Source: Sporolactobacillus sp. STSJ-5 | Lineage (GTDB): Bacteria > Bacillota > Bacilli > Bacillales > Sporolactobacillaceae | Direction: 5' to 3' | DNA: 64,000 bases | Assembly (NCBI RefSeq): GCF_024385605.1 | Contig: NZ_JANFOJ010000006.1 | Location: forward strand, 124,001 to 188,000 | Shown here: positions 42,795 to 52,316 of the stretch, in pieces | Layout of the letters: every line of letters begins with the position of its first letter | Position numbering within the stretch: position 1 is the first letter of the stretch | The notes under the pieces: generated by a model | Databases searched by the model: none | Seen by the model: only the letters and a program-made list of their open reading frames with translations | What the model was told of the DNA's origin: nothing | Made by a program: the position numbers and the translations under genes

Positions 42795-43520
42795 TTATTC
42801 CTTCACCGCAGATTGCACAGTAGCTTTATCATCTTTTTTATAGTCACTCTTATAATATACTCGTCCAATGGAACAGCCTGCGCCAATGGACACGCGATTA
42901 CCTCTTACGACTTTCGCTTCGGTATCCTCAAGAACAATAGTGTCGCCTTCAATCGTATCGGCAATCAGTTTTCTTTTGCTGAATGCATTCAAAAGCTGGC
43001 CGAACAGAGCGGATGTAAAACGAGAATGGACGTTTAGCGTCCCACATCCGATCTCCTTAATATGAGAAGCCATGCCGGACAAGGCAATATCAATACGCTC
43101 TGCGCTGCATAATCCACCGATTTTCACCGGCCCCTCCGCAATAAATTCCTCAGCCTCTAAATCGCCGTCGACCGACAAAATGCCTGAAACACGTACATTT
43201 TCACCATGAATGGAACCAAGCACCTTGCCCCTGCCGTTAATTTGAATGCGTTCGCCCGAGACATCTTCCTCTGTTTTGCATGAGCCATTGATGATGATTG
43301 ACTCAGCAATTAGTCGTTTTTCAACGACTGCCGAACCGCTGATCACAACGTTCGATGCCTTTGCGTCACCAGTGATGCGGCCTGAACCATTAATATTAAT
43401 ACTGTTGCAAATCAAGTCGCCTTGAATCTTGCCGCTGCCGCTGATCTTTACATCCTCATAACAGCCGCCTGGCGCGCTTCCGGAACCGGAGATTGATAAA
43501 TTTTTCTTTTCCTCAGTCAT
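42795..43520 (-). CDS. Bactofilin-family polymer-forming protein (YhbF/BacF-like)
   Basis: 241 residues from ATG at 43520, 8 bases after GAGGG; ATG 43526 is close to the SD. It consists of repeating short beta-strands with Gly and Ile/Val spacing (VKISGSGKIQGDLICNSIN, GSGRITGDAKASNVVISGSA), i.e. a right-handed beta-helix of the bactofilin type. B. subtilis has two such genes (yhbE, yhbF) behind yhbD, as here. Bactofilins form membrane-linked filaments; in B. subtilis the pair is tied to flagellar assembly. The C-terminal ~70 residues (KRKLIADTIEGDTIVLEDTE) resemble those of the neighbour. Confidence 0.85.
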   Translation of the reverse strand: MTEEKKNLSISGSGSAPGGCYEDVKISGSGKIQGDLICNSININGSGRITGDAKASNVVISGSAVVEKRLIAESIIINGSCKTEEDVSGERIQINGRGKVLGSIHGENVRVSGILSVDGDLEAEEFIAEGPVKIGGLCSAERIDIALSGMASHIKEIGCGTLNVHSRFTSALFGQLLNAFSKRKLIADTIEGDTIVLEDTEAKVVRGNRVSIGAGCSIGRVYYKSDYKKDDKATVQSAVKE

Positions 43521-43548
43521 TCTCATTTTCCCTCATTTCGAAATTAAA

Positions 43549-44277
43549 TTAATTCGTCTGATTGTCTAAACGGACGACCTTTCCAACATCAAAATGGCCG
43601 CTAGTCTTATAGGAACCGGAATACTCAACACGGTCAATCGCGCAACCGTCCGCAATTTCTACATCAACACCGCGGACAATTTTGGCTTCGGTAAATTCCA
43701 AAGAGACATGATCGCCTTCAATTGTTTCCGCACGAAACCGCTTTGTAGGCGCGGCACTGAAAATCGCATGTTTTCGTTTCACCGAGACACGTCCGGCACC
43801 GATTTCGTTCACATAATTATCTGTATTTATTTTGAGCGTAATGTCGATATCATCACAATTCAGCATGCCGTCGACGTTTATTCCACCGCGCATATCAAGC
43901 GTTTCCAAAGACACATCGCCCGCTGCATGAAGCATTCCGCGTATTGTCAGGTCTTCGCCTGTGAGATTCCGCTCGGCAAATAATTCCCCATATATAGATG
44001 CCTGCTTTAACGCGCAATCACCCTTAACGCGCGTCTCACCCATAAACCGAGATTCTGCTGCAGCCAGCCTGCCGCCAATGGTTACTTCACCCATATTACG
44101 AAAATAATCGCTGCTAAGATCGCCTGACACCATGCACTCGCCCATCACTTTACAAGAATTCGCCTCAACGGAACCGTTAATGGTGCATTCACCCATTATG
44201 CTCACCTTATCAAACACACCGCCGCTTGATTGTGTCTCTCCCATTACCTTTAAATTCTGCTTGTGTTCCTGATTCAT
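43549..44277 (-). CDS. Bactofilin-family polymer-forming protein (YhbE/BacE-like)
   Basis: 242 residues. An analogous beta-helix: GETQSSGGVFDKVSIMGE, INGSVEANSCKVMGECMVSG, FRNMGEVTIGGRL, ESRFMGETRVKG. The recurring MGE marks successive turns. It is a paralogue of the next gene, with the same C-terminal KRFRAETIEGDHVSLEFTEAK block. The start overlaps the yhbD-like stop by 4 bases and has GGAGG upstream, so the three genes form one operon. Probably the two bactofilins copolymerise. Confidence 0.85.
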   Translation of the reverse strand: MNQEHKQNLKVMGETQSSGGVFDKVSIMGECTINGSVEANSCKVMGECMVSGDLSSDYFRNMGEVTIGGRLAAAESRFMGETRVKGDCALKQASIYGELFAERNLTGEDLTIRGMLHAAGDVSLETLDMRGGINVDGMLNCDDIDITLKINTDNYVNEIGAGRVSVKRKHAIFSAAPTKRFRAETIEGDHVSLEFTEAKIVRGVDVEIADGCAIDRVEYSGSYKTSGHFDVGKVVRLDNQTN

Positions 44278-44942
44278 GACTGCACGTCCTCCTTTGAAAT
44301 TTCGTCTCGACTGGATTTTTCAATACATGCTTTGAGTGCCTCAACACCAGCAGAAATTAACTGTTTGTCAATAACCTTCACGCCGTCATCAAAATAAAGT
44401 GCGACATCATCTGCGGCAATGAAAACCATGGAAACGCCCATTTTTCGAATGAAATAGAGACAGCTGTTCTTATCATAAATTTTATGGCTGCTCTCTTTGA
44501 GCACGTTCAGCAAATCGTTTGCCTCAGCGCGATTCATTTGACCCGCTTTCAGCATGTGATCAAGAAAGAACATCGCCAGCAAATCATGAAAGTCAAAACG
44601 ATGCTGCACGGACCCGAATTCCTTGAAAATAGTGAGCGTAGCATTCGAAACAATGTTTCGATCAAGCAGTTCAGTCTCAGATAATACAATTTTTGTTACC
44701 GACTGCGGTGAAAACCGTTCAGCAAGCTCATCCAGCGACAGTGTATCTTTCATCTCGGAAATGGATTGAACACGTTTTAGAATCTTAACTTTCGGGAAAA
44801 AGGTTTCCTGACCGGTAAATGTTGCTTTTCGAATGAACCATGCCTCTGGAATAAGCTGTTTTCTTTTCCAACGATACAGCTGTCCATAAGAAATCCCGGT
44901 CATTTCCAGTAAATCTTTCTTGGCAATCAATTCATCTTCCAT
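44274..44942 (-). CDS. yhbD: YhbD-like MerR-type protein (DUF4004)
   Basis: 222 residues from ATG at 44942, 6 bases after GTGGGG; the upstream part of the frame lacks an SD. The N-terminus (LIAKKDLLEMTGISYGQLYRWKRKQLIP) is a MerR-like helix-turn-helix, and the rest is helical. It matches YhbD of Bacillus, which heads the yhbD-yhbE-yhbF operon. A DNA-binding regulator role is inferred from the fold. It is the first gene of the bactofilin operon. Confidence 0.82.
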   Translation of the reverse strand: MEDELIAKKDLLEMTGISYGQLYRWKRKQLIPEAWFIRKATFTGQETFFPKVKILKRVQSISEMKDTLSLDELAERFSPQSVTKIVLSETELLDRNIVSNATLTIFKEFGSVQHRFDFHDLLAMFFLDHMLKAGQMNRAEANDLLNVLKESSHKIYDKNSCLYFIRKMGVSMVFIAADDVALYFDDGVKVIDKQLISAGVEALKACIEKSSRDEISKEDVQS

Positions 44943-45132
44943 ATACAACCCCACTTTCTTAGCACTTCCAACAATATAACATAACACTGTTACGTTGTAA
45001 AATATTTCTTTATACTTAAACTTCAATCAATTTTTTCATTCAATTTGCTATAATGAAAAAACGCTGTCTTTACACATATTTTTTTAAAGACACACAAAAA
45101 ATAGAGACTGTAAACAGGAAGGAAATGAAGAA

Positions 45133-46479
45133 GTGACACAACAATTAGAAAGAAAGCTGAAAAATCGCCACATTCAATTGATTGCAATTGGTGGCGCCAT
45201 TGGTACCGGATTATTTCTTGGATCGGGAAAAGCAATCCATTTGGCCGGACCATCTATTTTGTTTGCCTACTTGATCATTGGGGTTGCATTATTTTTTGTC
45301 ATGCGCTCACTTGGGGAACTGCTCCTGTCAAATACAGGATACACATCGTTCACAGACTTTGCTGTGGAGTATCTTGGCCCGTGGGCTGGTTTTGTAACTG
45401 GATGGACCTACTGGTTCTGCTGGATTATGACGGCAATGGCTGATATTACTGCCGTCGGTAAATACATACAATTTTGGTTTAACGTGCCCCAATGGCTTCC
45501 TGCTTTTCTTTGCCTCATCATTCTGACCATTTTGAATTTGCTCACGGTGAAAATGTTCGGCGAAATCGAATTCTGGTTCGCCATTATAAAGGTCATTACA
45601 ATTATCGCGCTCATCATTCTTGGTTTGATTATGATCATTACCGGATTCAAAACGGATACCGGACATGCGTCTATTCAAAATCTTTGGTCGTACGGCGGAT
45701 TGTTCCCGCATGGTATTAACGGATTCTTTCTCGGATTCCAGATGGCGGTCTTTTCCTTTGTCGGCATTGAACTTGTCGGTGTAACTGCTGCTGAAACCGC
45801 AGACCCGGAGAAAAATCTGCCGCGCGCGATTAACAGCCTGCCGGTTCGTGTCCTACTCTTCTATATTGGTGCACTATTTGTCATGCTCTGCATTATTCCA
45901 TGGACACAGCTGAATGCAGACAACAGTCCCTTTGTTAAGGTCTTTACGCTTGTGGGTATTCCCGCCGCAGCCGGAATCATTAATTTCGTTGTTCTGACTT
46001 CAGCGGCTTCGGCATGCAACAGCGGTCTGTTCTCAACGAGCCGCATGCTCTACTCACTCGGCCGTGAAGGCAGCGCACCGAAGAGCTTCTCCGTCTTGGG
46101 CAAGAGCGCCGTGCCTAGCACGGCGCTCATCAGCTCAACGCTCGCGCTCTCAGTAGGTGTTGTTCTGAACTACTTCCTGCCTGATATTGTGTTCACACTC
46201 GTAACCAGCATTAGTGCCATCTGTTTCATCTGGGTGTGGGGCGTTATCTTGGTGTCCCACATCATTTATTTGAAAAAGCGTCCTGATCTTGCAGCTGCTT
46301 CCAAATTCAAGGCGCCGCTTGCACCGTTCATCAACTGGGTCATTCTCGTTTTCTTTGTCTTCCTGCTCATCTTGATCGGCATGGCTTCCGACACGCGCGT
46401 CGCACTCTTTGTGACTCCGGTCTGGTTTTTGATTCTTGCCATCGCCTACTTGCTTCATCGCAAAAAAATGATCAATTAA
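45133..46479 (+). CDS. Amino-acid permease (AAT/APC family)
   Basis: 448 residues with twelve predicted membrane helices. N-terminal RHIQLIAIGGAIGTGLFLGSGKAI is the APC amino-acid permease signature; FSFVGIELVGVTAAET (~residue 215) and SACNSGLFSTSRMLYSLGREG (~300) are further family blocks. It belongs to the amino-acid transporter subgroup of CycA, LysP and AnsP; resemblance to CycA/YtnA-type proteins suggests D-alanine, D-serine or glycine, but this is not firm. GTG start. Single gene with a terminator. Confidence 0.85.
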   Translation: MTQQLERKLKNRHIQLIAIGGAIGTGLFLGSGKAIHLAGPSILFAYLIIGVALFFVMRSLGELLLSNTGYTSFTDFAVEYLGPWAGFVTGWTYWFCWIMTAMADITAVGKYIQFWFNVPQWLPAFLCLIILTILNLLTVKMFGEIEFWFAIIKVITIIALIILGLIMIITGFKTDTGHASIQNLWSYGGLFPHGINGFFLGFQMAVFSFVGIELVGVTAAETADPEKNLPRAINSLPVRVLLFYIGALFVMLCIIPWTQLNADNSPFVKVFTLVGIPAAAGIINFVVLTSAASACNSGLFSTSRMLYSLGREGSAPKSFSVLGKSAVPSTALISSTLALSVGVVLNYFLPDIVFTLVTSISAICFIWVWGVILVSHIIYLKKRPDLAAASKFKAPLAPFINWVILVFFVFLLILIGMASDTRVALFVTPVWFLILAIAYLLHRKKMIN

Positions 46480-46495
46480 CACGAAAGATCATTAT

Positions 46496-46535
46496 GAAAA
46501 AGTTTCTGTCTGAACCGGCAGGGACTTTTTTATTT
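46496..46535 (+). terminator. Terminator of amino-acid permease gene
   Basis: AAAAGTTTCTGTCTG pairs with CAGGGACTTTT (mismatch tolerated), then TTTATTTTG, 20 bases after the stop. Confidence 0.7.
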
Positions 46536-46577
46536 TGTTATCCCTTTCATTAATGGAAAGTCAATGACAATTCCTTT

Positions 46578-46601
46578 TTTACCGGTAAATTAAGTTATAC
46601 T
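46578..46601 (+). promoter_or_regulatory. Promoter and palindromic operator of the LacI-family gene
   Basis: TTTACCGGTAAA (46578-46589), a perfect palindrome with a central CG as in LacI/GalR operators, lies 6 bases upstream of TATACT (46596-46601), i.e. between the -35 and -10 positions. This suggests autoregulation of the LacI-family gene that follows. Confidence 0.5.
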
Positions 46602-46676
46602 AGTAAAAGGTGGAATTTCATCCATTTATTTAAAAAGATCAGCAGGACACTCGCGCCAATGAGGAGGATTTCGATT

Positions 46677-47651
46677 GTGACAGAAAAACCAAAACTAGAA
46701 GATGTGGCGAAACTTGCCGGCGTCTCACCGACAACCGTTTCACGTGTGCTCAACAACCGAGGTGCAATCAGTGATAAAACGAGGCGGCGCGTGAATAATG
46801 CGATCGAGCAGCTGAACTATCACCCAAATGAAATCGCACGGTCGCTCTTTGTCAGTAAGACACATTTCATAGGGCTCATTTTTCCGACAACCGGACATCC
46901 CTTTTATGGTGAACTTGTCTTTCAAATTGAATCTATTTTATCCGACAAAAATTATAAAGTGCTGATTTGCAATACAATGGATCAGGCCGAAAAAGAGAAT
47001 AAATACTTAAATATGCTTCTCGCCAATCAAGTAGACGGCATGATTGTCGGTGCACATAATATCGGCATTGAAACCTATCAACGTGCGCATCTGCCCATTG
47101 TCGCGATTGACCGCAAGGTCTCCGATACGATTACGGTTGTCAGCAGCGATAATTATCAAGGCGGCCGAATGGCTGCGGAGGAACTGCTCCGCCAGGGCCG
47201 GACCAAGATTATTCACATTAACAGTGTGATGCAGCGTGAAGCACTGTCCAGCTATCAGCGACGAAAAGGCTACGAAGATGTAATGACGGAGCACGGACTG
47301 CCTTTTAAAACGTATACAATGGATCTACCTTTTGATACAGAAGTAAAGAAGCAGATTCTCTCATCAATTTTAGACAAACATCCCGACCTTGACGGCATGT
47401 TTCTTGGTGACGATATAACTGCGGCTATTGCATTGAGCATGGTCAGAAAACGGGAAAAAGATATTTTCATTGTCGGGTATGACGGAACGGAAACGATCAC
47501 GACCTGTCTGCCTGAACTGACAACCATCGTTCAACCCATTCGATCCATGGCTCAATTAGCCGTCGATCTGCTCTTAAAAGAAATCAATGACGATTTCAAT
47601 GATATTAAGAAAAATTACGTTTTGCCGGTGACTCTTAAGCGAGGGGAATAG
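46677..47651 (+). CDS. LacI-family transcription regulator
   Basis: 324 residues from GTG at 46677, 9 bases after GAGGAGG. N-terminal HTH (KLEDVAKLAGVSPTTVSRVL) with hinge helix (HPNEIARSL), then a periplasmic-binding-like sensor domain (~60-324: LIFPTTGHPFYGELVFQIE, DGMIVGAHN, GYDGTETITTCLPELTTIVQP). It resembles sucrose/ribose-type regulators (ScrR, RbsR). No sugar genes adjoin it; the next operon is a peptide-type importer, from which it is separated by a terminator. Target genes are unknown. Confidence 0.85.
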   Translation: MTEKPKLEDVAKLAGVSPTTVSRVLNNRGAISDKTRRRVNNAIEQLNYHPNEIARSLFVSKTHFIGLIFPTTGHPFYGELVFQIESILSDKNYKVLICNTMDQAEKENKYLNMLLANQVDGMIVGAHNIGIETYQRAHLPIVAIDRKVSDTITVVSSDNYQGGRMAAEELLRQGRTKIIHINSVMQREALSSYQRRKGYEDVMTEHGLPFKTYTMDLPFDTEVKKQILSSILDKHPDLDGMFLGDDITAAIALSMVRKREKDIFIVGYDGTETITTCLPELTTIVQPIRSMAQLAVDLLLKEINDDFNDIKKNYVLPVTLKRGE

Positions 47652-47690
47652 CACTGATCACCTCACTATCTGTACTTGTTAACAAATTTC

Positions 47691-47736
47691 AACCGTTTTT
47701 TTGGGATATATCCCAAAAAACGGTTTTTGTTTTTTG
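47691..47736 (+). terminator. Terminator of LacI-family gene
   Basis: AACCGTTTTTTTGGGA / TCCCAAAAAACGGTT with a 4-base loop and T-rich tail. Confidence 0.9.
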
Positions 47737-47815
47737 GTGAATTTTCTGTATAATTCGTATTTTTACTCATCTATAATTTAGATATCAAATTTTTATAGAG
47801 GTGGCGTTTAACTCA

Positions 47816-49375
47816 ATGAAGAAGTTGTCGTTCTTAATGTGTTTCTTGCTTTTATTCGGTATCTTAACCGCATGTTCCTCAAGCAATACGTCCAGCGGCG
47901 GTACAAGCACATCCAAGTCTGATCAAAAACCCGTATATGGCGGAACACTGACTATTGCCGATCTTAATGACGCAAAAGGGCTCGATCCGCATAAAGAAAC
48001 CAACGCTCAATCATTTCATTATATTGAAAATATGTATGACACACTCTTTCAATACAAGAAAGGCAAATACGGTGTGATTGAAAAAGATCTTGTGAAGGAT
48101 TACAAAATTTCGAAAGATGGAAAGATCTACACGCTGCATCTTTATAACAATGTTAAGTTCCACAACGGCGATCCGCTGACATCAAAGGATGTTAAGTATT
48201 CGATTAATCGAATTAAAAAAATGGGTGTACGCGCGCAGCAATTTGAGGCTGTAAGCTCCATCCAAACACCGGACAAAACAACCGTAGTCATCACATTGAA
48301 ACAAGCGGTAGCCCCATTCCTGACATTTCTGGCTAATCCGATGAACGCAATCGTTAACCAAAAAGTGGTTGACGCACACGGAGGAAAGCTTGATCAGACT
48401 GACGCTGGAAGCGGTCCTTTTAAACTGGTTTCATGGAAGAAAGATCAAGAAATGGTCCTTGAAAAGAATAAATCCTACTTTAAAAAGGGACTGCCTTATT
48501 TGAACAAAGTTGTTTTCAAAGCTATTCCCGATGATACCGGCCGTACAACAGCCATTCGAAACAAGGAATTGAACATTGATCTCCAACTGTCGTCCAAGGA
48601 CAAGCTGCTACTTCAGAAATCTCCAGGCATTAATGTGAAATCTGTAACCGGAACCTACTGGGAATACATTGGCTTAAACGTTACAAAAGGACCGTTAAAA
48701 AATAAGGATGTACGCGACGCAATCGCTTGGGCTGTTGACCGGGACGCACTGAACAAACAAGTGAAATTCGGTCAAGCAACACCGCTTACAGGTGGACCTA
48801 TTCCTCCGGGACACGCTTATTATGCCAACTTGAATACGTACAACAAACGAGATGTCTCAAAGGCTAAACATCTGCTTGCCGATGCAGGTTATCCGAAAGG
48901 GTTCTCGGTCACATTGAAAGTCGGTCAAACTCAGGATCAAATCGACGCTGCGCAAGTCGTAAAGGCCCAACTGAAAGATGTTGGCATCAAGGTTAAAATT
49001 CAGCAGCAGGAAGACAGTGTATTCTTCAATGCTTTAGGTAAGAAACAATTTGAAATGACGATTGTAGGCTGGGTTGGGTTTGTAGATCCGGATGAATTTT
49101 TCTACAATATTTTCCATACAGGCGGCGCTTACAATCAACAAGGCTACTCAAATAAGAAGGTTGATCAGCTGCTTGATGAAGGACGCGTGACCATGGATCA
49201 GACAAAACGCAAACAAATTTATGAACAAGCACAAAAATTGATCGTGGAAGATGCGCCAATGGTATTCCTTTATGCCAACAATCAGTCTTCTGCCATGACA
49301 GATAATGTTCATGGATTCGATGTGAATCCAACCGTTACAACAAAGTCGCTTGAAAGTACTTGGTTGAGCAAATAA
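47816..49375 (+). CDS. Peptide-type ABC transporter, substrate-binding lipoprotein
   Basis: 519 residues from ATG at 47816; GTG at 47801 overlaps the GAGGTGG SD. Signal peptide with lipobox GILTAC (Cys ~20), then a Ser/Thr-rich linker. It is a family 5 solute-binding protein: GGTLTIADLNDAKGLDPH, then YTLHLYNNVKFHNGDPLTSKDV, DAGSGPFKLVSWKKDQEM, VRDAIAWAVDRDALNKQ. Such proteins take up dipeptides, oligopeptides or other compounds (nickel, glutathione). It heads a seven-gene run reaching the PucR-type regulator at 53994. Confidence 0.88.
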   Translation: MKKLSFLMCFLLLFGILTACSSSNTSSGGTSTSKSDQKPVYGGTLTIADLNDAKGLDPHKETNAQSFHYIENMYDTLFQYKKGKYGVIEKDLVKDYKISKDGKIYTLHLYNNVKFHNGDPLTSKDVKYSINRIKKMGVRAQQFEAVSSIQTPDKTTVVITLKQAVAPFLTFLANPMNAIVNQKVVDAHGGKLDQTDAGSGPFKLVSWKKDQEMVLEKNKSYFKKGLPYLNKVVFKAIPDDTGRTTAIRNKELNIDLQLSSKDKLLLQKSPGINVKSVTGTYWEYIGLNVTKGPLKNKDVRDAIAWAVDRDALNKQVKFGQATPLTGGPIPPGHAYYANLNTYNKRDVSKAKHLLADAGYPKGFSVTLKVGQTQDQIDAAQVVKAQLKDVGIKVKIQQQEDSVFFNALGKKQFEMTIVGWVGFVDPDEFFYNIFHTGGAYNQQGYSNKKVDQLLDEGRVTMDQTKRKQIYEQAQKLIVEDAPMVFLYANNQSSAMTDNVHGFDVNPTVTTKSLESTWLSK

Positions 49376-49392
49376 TTATAATTTCCACCTGG

Positions 49393-49422
49393 AAAAGACA
49401 AGAAATCAACTTGTCTTTTTCA
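49393..49422 (+). terminator. Intercistronic hairpin after the binding-protein gene
   Basis: AAAAGACAAG / CTTGTCTTTTT with a 7-base loop. Partial termination here would give more binding protein than permease, common in such operons. Confidence 0.6.
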
Positions 49423-49448
49423 TACATAAAAAAATCAGAGGCGGGCTT

Positions 49449-50393
49449 ATGGGTAGATATATACTTCATCGATTGATTATCGCTGTTCCTATATTAATTG
49501 GCATTTCGATTCTGACCTTCTTTCTTATTCGTCTGGTTCCGGGAGATACAGTCACAGCCATGCTTGGAACGAATTATAACCCTGAACAGGCGGCTCGGCT
49601 TCGAGCACAAATGGGACTGGATAAGCCGGTCATTATCCAATACTTTATTTGGATCGGCCATGTGCTTTGTGGTAATCTCGGTTATTCTTCATTTACCGAT
49701 CAGCCGGTGTTGACTGCTCTGCTGCAGCGTCTGCCTGTAACATTGGAGCTTGCCCTGCTCAGCGTTCTTGCCGCCCTGCTTATTTCCATACCGCTAGGCA
49801 TCTGCGCCGCGTCCAAAAGAGGTACAGCCGCCGATTATGGTTCCGGTATTCTGGGTATGTTCGGCATTTCAGTCCCTAACTTTTGGCTCGGTACATTGCT
49901 TATCCTAATCTTTTCATTACATCTGCACCTGCTTCCATCCAGCGGTTTTCAATCGCTGAGTAAAAGCGTGCCTGGAAACCTTCTTTCCATGATCATGCCG
50001 GTGATTGCACTGGGAACAGCGGTCGGAGCAGTTACAATGCGATCGACGCGATCAGCAATGCTCGATGTCCTTGAAGAGGACTACATCAAGATGGCAAAAG
50101 CGAAGGGCGCGGGGAACTTAAGAATCATCTGGAAGCATGCACTGCGAAATGCCATGGTCCCGGTCGCAACGATCGTCGGCATTCAAATCGGTTACCTGCT
50201 CGGCGGCTCAGTGATCATTGAACAGATTTTCGGCTTACCGGGAATCGGTCAGCTTGCACTTCAGGCGATTTCCAACCGCGACTACAGTCTGCTCCAAGGA
50301 ACAATCCTGTTTGTCGCGCTTACGTTCATTGTGATCAATCTTGCTATCGATGTCATCTACGGGTTGATAAACCCAAGAATTCGTTATAAATAA
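49449..50393 (+). CDS. Peptide-type ABC transporter, permease (DppB-like)
   Basis: 314 residues with six membrane helices. N-terminal LHRLIIAVPILIGISILTFFLIRLVPGDT, the family's typical start; ATPase-contact loop DYIKMAKAKGAGNLRIIWKH followed by ALRNAMVPVATIVG (~220-245); C-terminal IQIGYLLGGSVIIEQIFGLPGIG. Pairs with the next permease to form the channel. Confidence 0.9.
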   Translation: MGRYILHRLIIAVPILIGISILTFFLIRLVPGDTVTAMLGTNYNPEQAARLRAQMGLDKPVIIQYFIWIGHVLCGNLGYSSFTDQPVLTALLQRLPVTLELALLSVLAALLISIPLGICAASKRGTAADYGSGILGMFGISVPNFWLGTLLILIFSLHLHLLPSSGFQSLSKSVPGNLLSMIMPVIALGTAVGAVTMRSTRSAMLDVLEEDYIKMAKAKGAGNLRIIWKHALRNAMVPVATIVGIQIGYLLGGSVIIEQIFGLPGIGQLALQAISNRDYSLLQGTILFVALTFIVINLAIDVIYGLINPRIRYK

Positions 50394-50404
50394 ATGCAAA
50401 AAAT

Positions 50405-50427
50405 AAGTCCTTCCAGACGGACGACTT
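50405..50427 (+). other. Small intercistronic hairpin between permease genes
   Basis: AAGTC/GACTT with inner TCC/GGA pairs in the 80-base gap between the two permease genes. No T tract, so it may stabilise mRNA rather than stop transcription. Confidence 0.35.
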
Positions 50428-50476
50428 GCAGTTAATGCTAAATCAGCACTATGTAAGTGAAATGGGGTAATGATGC

Positions 50477-51313
50477 ATGATAAAAATTTGGGATCGATTT
50501 CGACATAATCCGGCGGCAGTAGGCGGTCTGCTGTTTATTCTTTTGTTGATCGCCTCCGCTCTATTAGCAAAACAAGTGGCCCCGCAAAGCCCGTACGCAA
50601 TGAGTACAACAGCTCGTTTGACCGGCCCCAGTGCCGTGCATTGGTTCGGTACCGATCAATTTGGCCGAGACATTTTCAGCAGAATAATTTATGGATCGCG
50701 CATTTCCCTTCAAGTGGGCATCATCGCCGTTGGTTTTTCTTTTGTGTTAGGCACGCTCATGGGCGTTATTGCCGGGTATGCAGGCGGATGGATTGATCAG
50801 ATCATTTCACGAATTACTGATATACTCTTTGCCTTGCCTGATATTCTTCTTGCGCTGGTCATCATGGCTATTCTTGGTCCAAGTCTGAATAATCTAATGC
50901 TTGCCATCGGTATTGTCTATACACCGATCTTTTCCCGTATTGCGCGAGGAGCTGTTTTAAACATCAGGGACTCTTTGTTCATCGAGGCAGCCTATTCAAT
51001 GGGGGTCAAGCAGTATAAAATCCTGCTGCGGCACCTGCTGCCAAATATCTTATCCCCGCTGATCGTACAAATTACGCTTTCCTTTGCTTTTGCAATATTA
51101 GCTGAAGCTTCACTGAGCTTTCTAGGACTCGGCGTCTCTCCGGATACCCCATCATGGGGAATCATGCTGAGCAGCGCTAAGGATTGGATGGAATTGTCCT
51201 GGTGGACCGCAGTCTTCCCAGGGCTCGCGATCACACTCGCTGTCCTGAGTTTCAACGTCGTTGGGGACGGCTTACGTGATGCACTTGATCCGAGAATCAA
51301 CAATGGACAATGA
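50477..51313 (+). CDS. Peptide-type ABC transporter, permease (DppC-like)
   Basis: 278 residues. Typical N-terminus (WDRFRHNPAAVGGLLFIL), HWFGTDQFGRDIFSRIIYGSR (~55-75), the ATPase-contact segment FIEAAYSMGVKQYKILLRHLLPN (~175-197, split in motifs EAAYSMG and RHLLPN) and C-terminal SFNVVGDGLRDALDPR. It is the second membrane subunit of the importer. The stop lies 20 bases before the first ATPase start. Confidence 0.9.
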   Translation: MIKIWDRFRHNPAAVGGLLFILLLIASALLAKQVAPQSPYAMSTTARLTGPSAVHWFGTDQFGRDIFSRIIYGSRISLQVGIIAVGFSFVLGTLMGVIAGYAGGWIDQIISRITDILFALPDILLALVIMAILGPSLNNLMLAIGIVYTPIFSRIARGAVLNIRDSLFIEAAYSMGVKQYKILLRHLLPNILSPLIVQITLSFAFAILAEASLSFLGLGVSPDTPSWGIMLSSAKDWMELSWWTAVFPGLAITLAVLSFNVVGDGLRDALDPRINNGQ

Positions 51314-51332
51314 CAGATTGGAGGAAACAGAA

Positions 51333-52316
51333 ATGGATGATCTGCTTCTTGATGTACGGAATCTCAAGGCATATTTCAAAACAAACAAGCGAACCGTCAA
51401 GGCAGTCGATGACCTTTCCTTCACCTTAAAAAGAGGAGAGATTCTCGGGTTGGTTGGAGAATCAGGTTGCGGAAAAAGCACGACGACGCAAGCGCTTCTC
51501 AGACTAATCGGCTATCGAAAAAATGAACATTTGGAAGGCGAAGCTTTTTTTGAAGGTGAGGATCTTATTCAGAAAAGTGATAAACAAATGCAGAAAATTC
51601 GCGGAAATAAAATCGGCTTTATTGCCCAAAATCCAATGTCATCACTGAATCCGGTCTATACAATCGGCAATCAAATTGCAGAGGTACCACAGATACATCA
51701 GCGCACCTCGAAAAATAAAGCATGGTCAATTGCTTTAAAAATGCTGCAAAAGGTGGGCATTCCGGATCATGAGACGCGCGCCAAGCAATTTTCACATCAA
51801 TTCAGCGGTGGCATGAAGCAACGGGCCGTGATTGCCATGGCGCTAGCCGACAATCCTTCATTGCTTATTGCCGATGAACCGACTACAGCGCTTGACGTGA
51901 CCATACAAGCACAGATTCTTGATTTAATGGTCAAGCTCAGAGATGATACTCAGGCCGGCATTTTATTGATTACCCATGACCTTGGCGTTGTTGCAGAAAT
52001 CTGTGACCGCGTTGCTGTTATGTATGCGGGGAAAATTGTGGAACAGGCGCCTGTGGCTGCACTTTTCAATAATCCCCTGCATCCTTATACGAAGGGATTG
52101 CTGGCATCCATTCCGAAAATTGGTTCAAGAAAAAAGCTAATCCCAATCAGCGGCCATCCGCCTAACTTGTATGAGCAGAATGCAGGCTGTCTGTTTAAAG
52201 ACCGATGCCCCTTTGCATTTGATAGATGTCAGCAGGTATACCCCGATCTGCATAGATCAGCGGAGGATCATCACGTAGCATGCCATCTACACAGTGAGGG
52301 GATGAATTCCATTTGA
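51333..52316 (+). CDS. Peptide-type ABC transporter, ATPase (DppD-like)
   Basis: 327 residues from ATG at 51333 after TTGGAGG. Walker [10 protein letters not shown] (~40), Q-loop [13 protein letters not shown], signature FSGGMKQR (~160), Walker [15 protein letters not shown] (~180), H-loop LITHDL. The C-terminal oligopeptide-transporter extension with Cys residues ([13 protein letters not shown] ... CHLHS) may hold an iron-sulfur cluster, as in peptide transporter ATPases. It overlaps the next start by 4 bases. Confidence 0.92.
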   Translation: MDDLLLDVRNLKAYFKTNKRTVKAVDDLSFTLKRGEILGLVGESGCGKSTTTQALLRLIGYRKNEHLEGEAFFEGEDLIQKSDKQMQKIRGNKIGFIAQNPMSSLNPVYTIGNQIAEVPQIHQRTSKNKAWSIALKMLQKVGIPDHETRAKQFSHQFSGGMKQRAVIAMALADNPSLLIADEPTTALDVTIQAQILDLMVKLRDDTQAGILLITHDLGVVAEICDRVAVMYAGKIVEQAPVAALFNNPLHPYTKGLLASIPKIGSRKKLIPISGHPPNLYEQNAGCLFKDRCPFAFDRCQQVYPDLHRSAEDHHVACHLHSEGMNSI

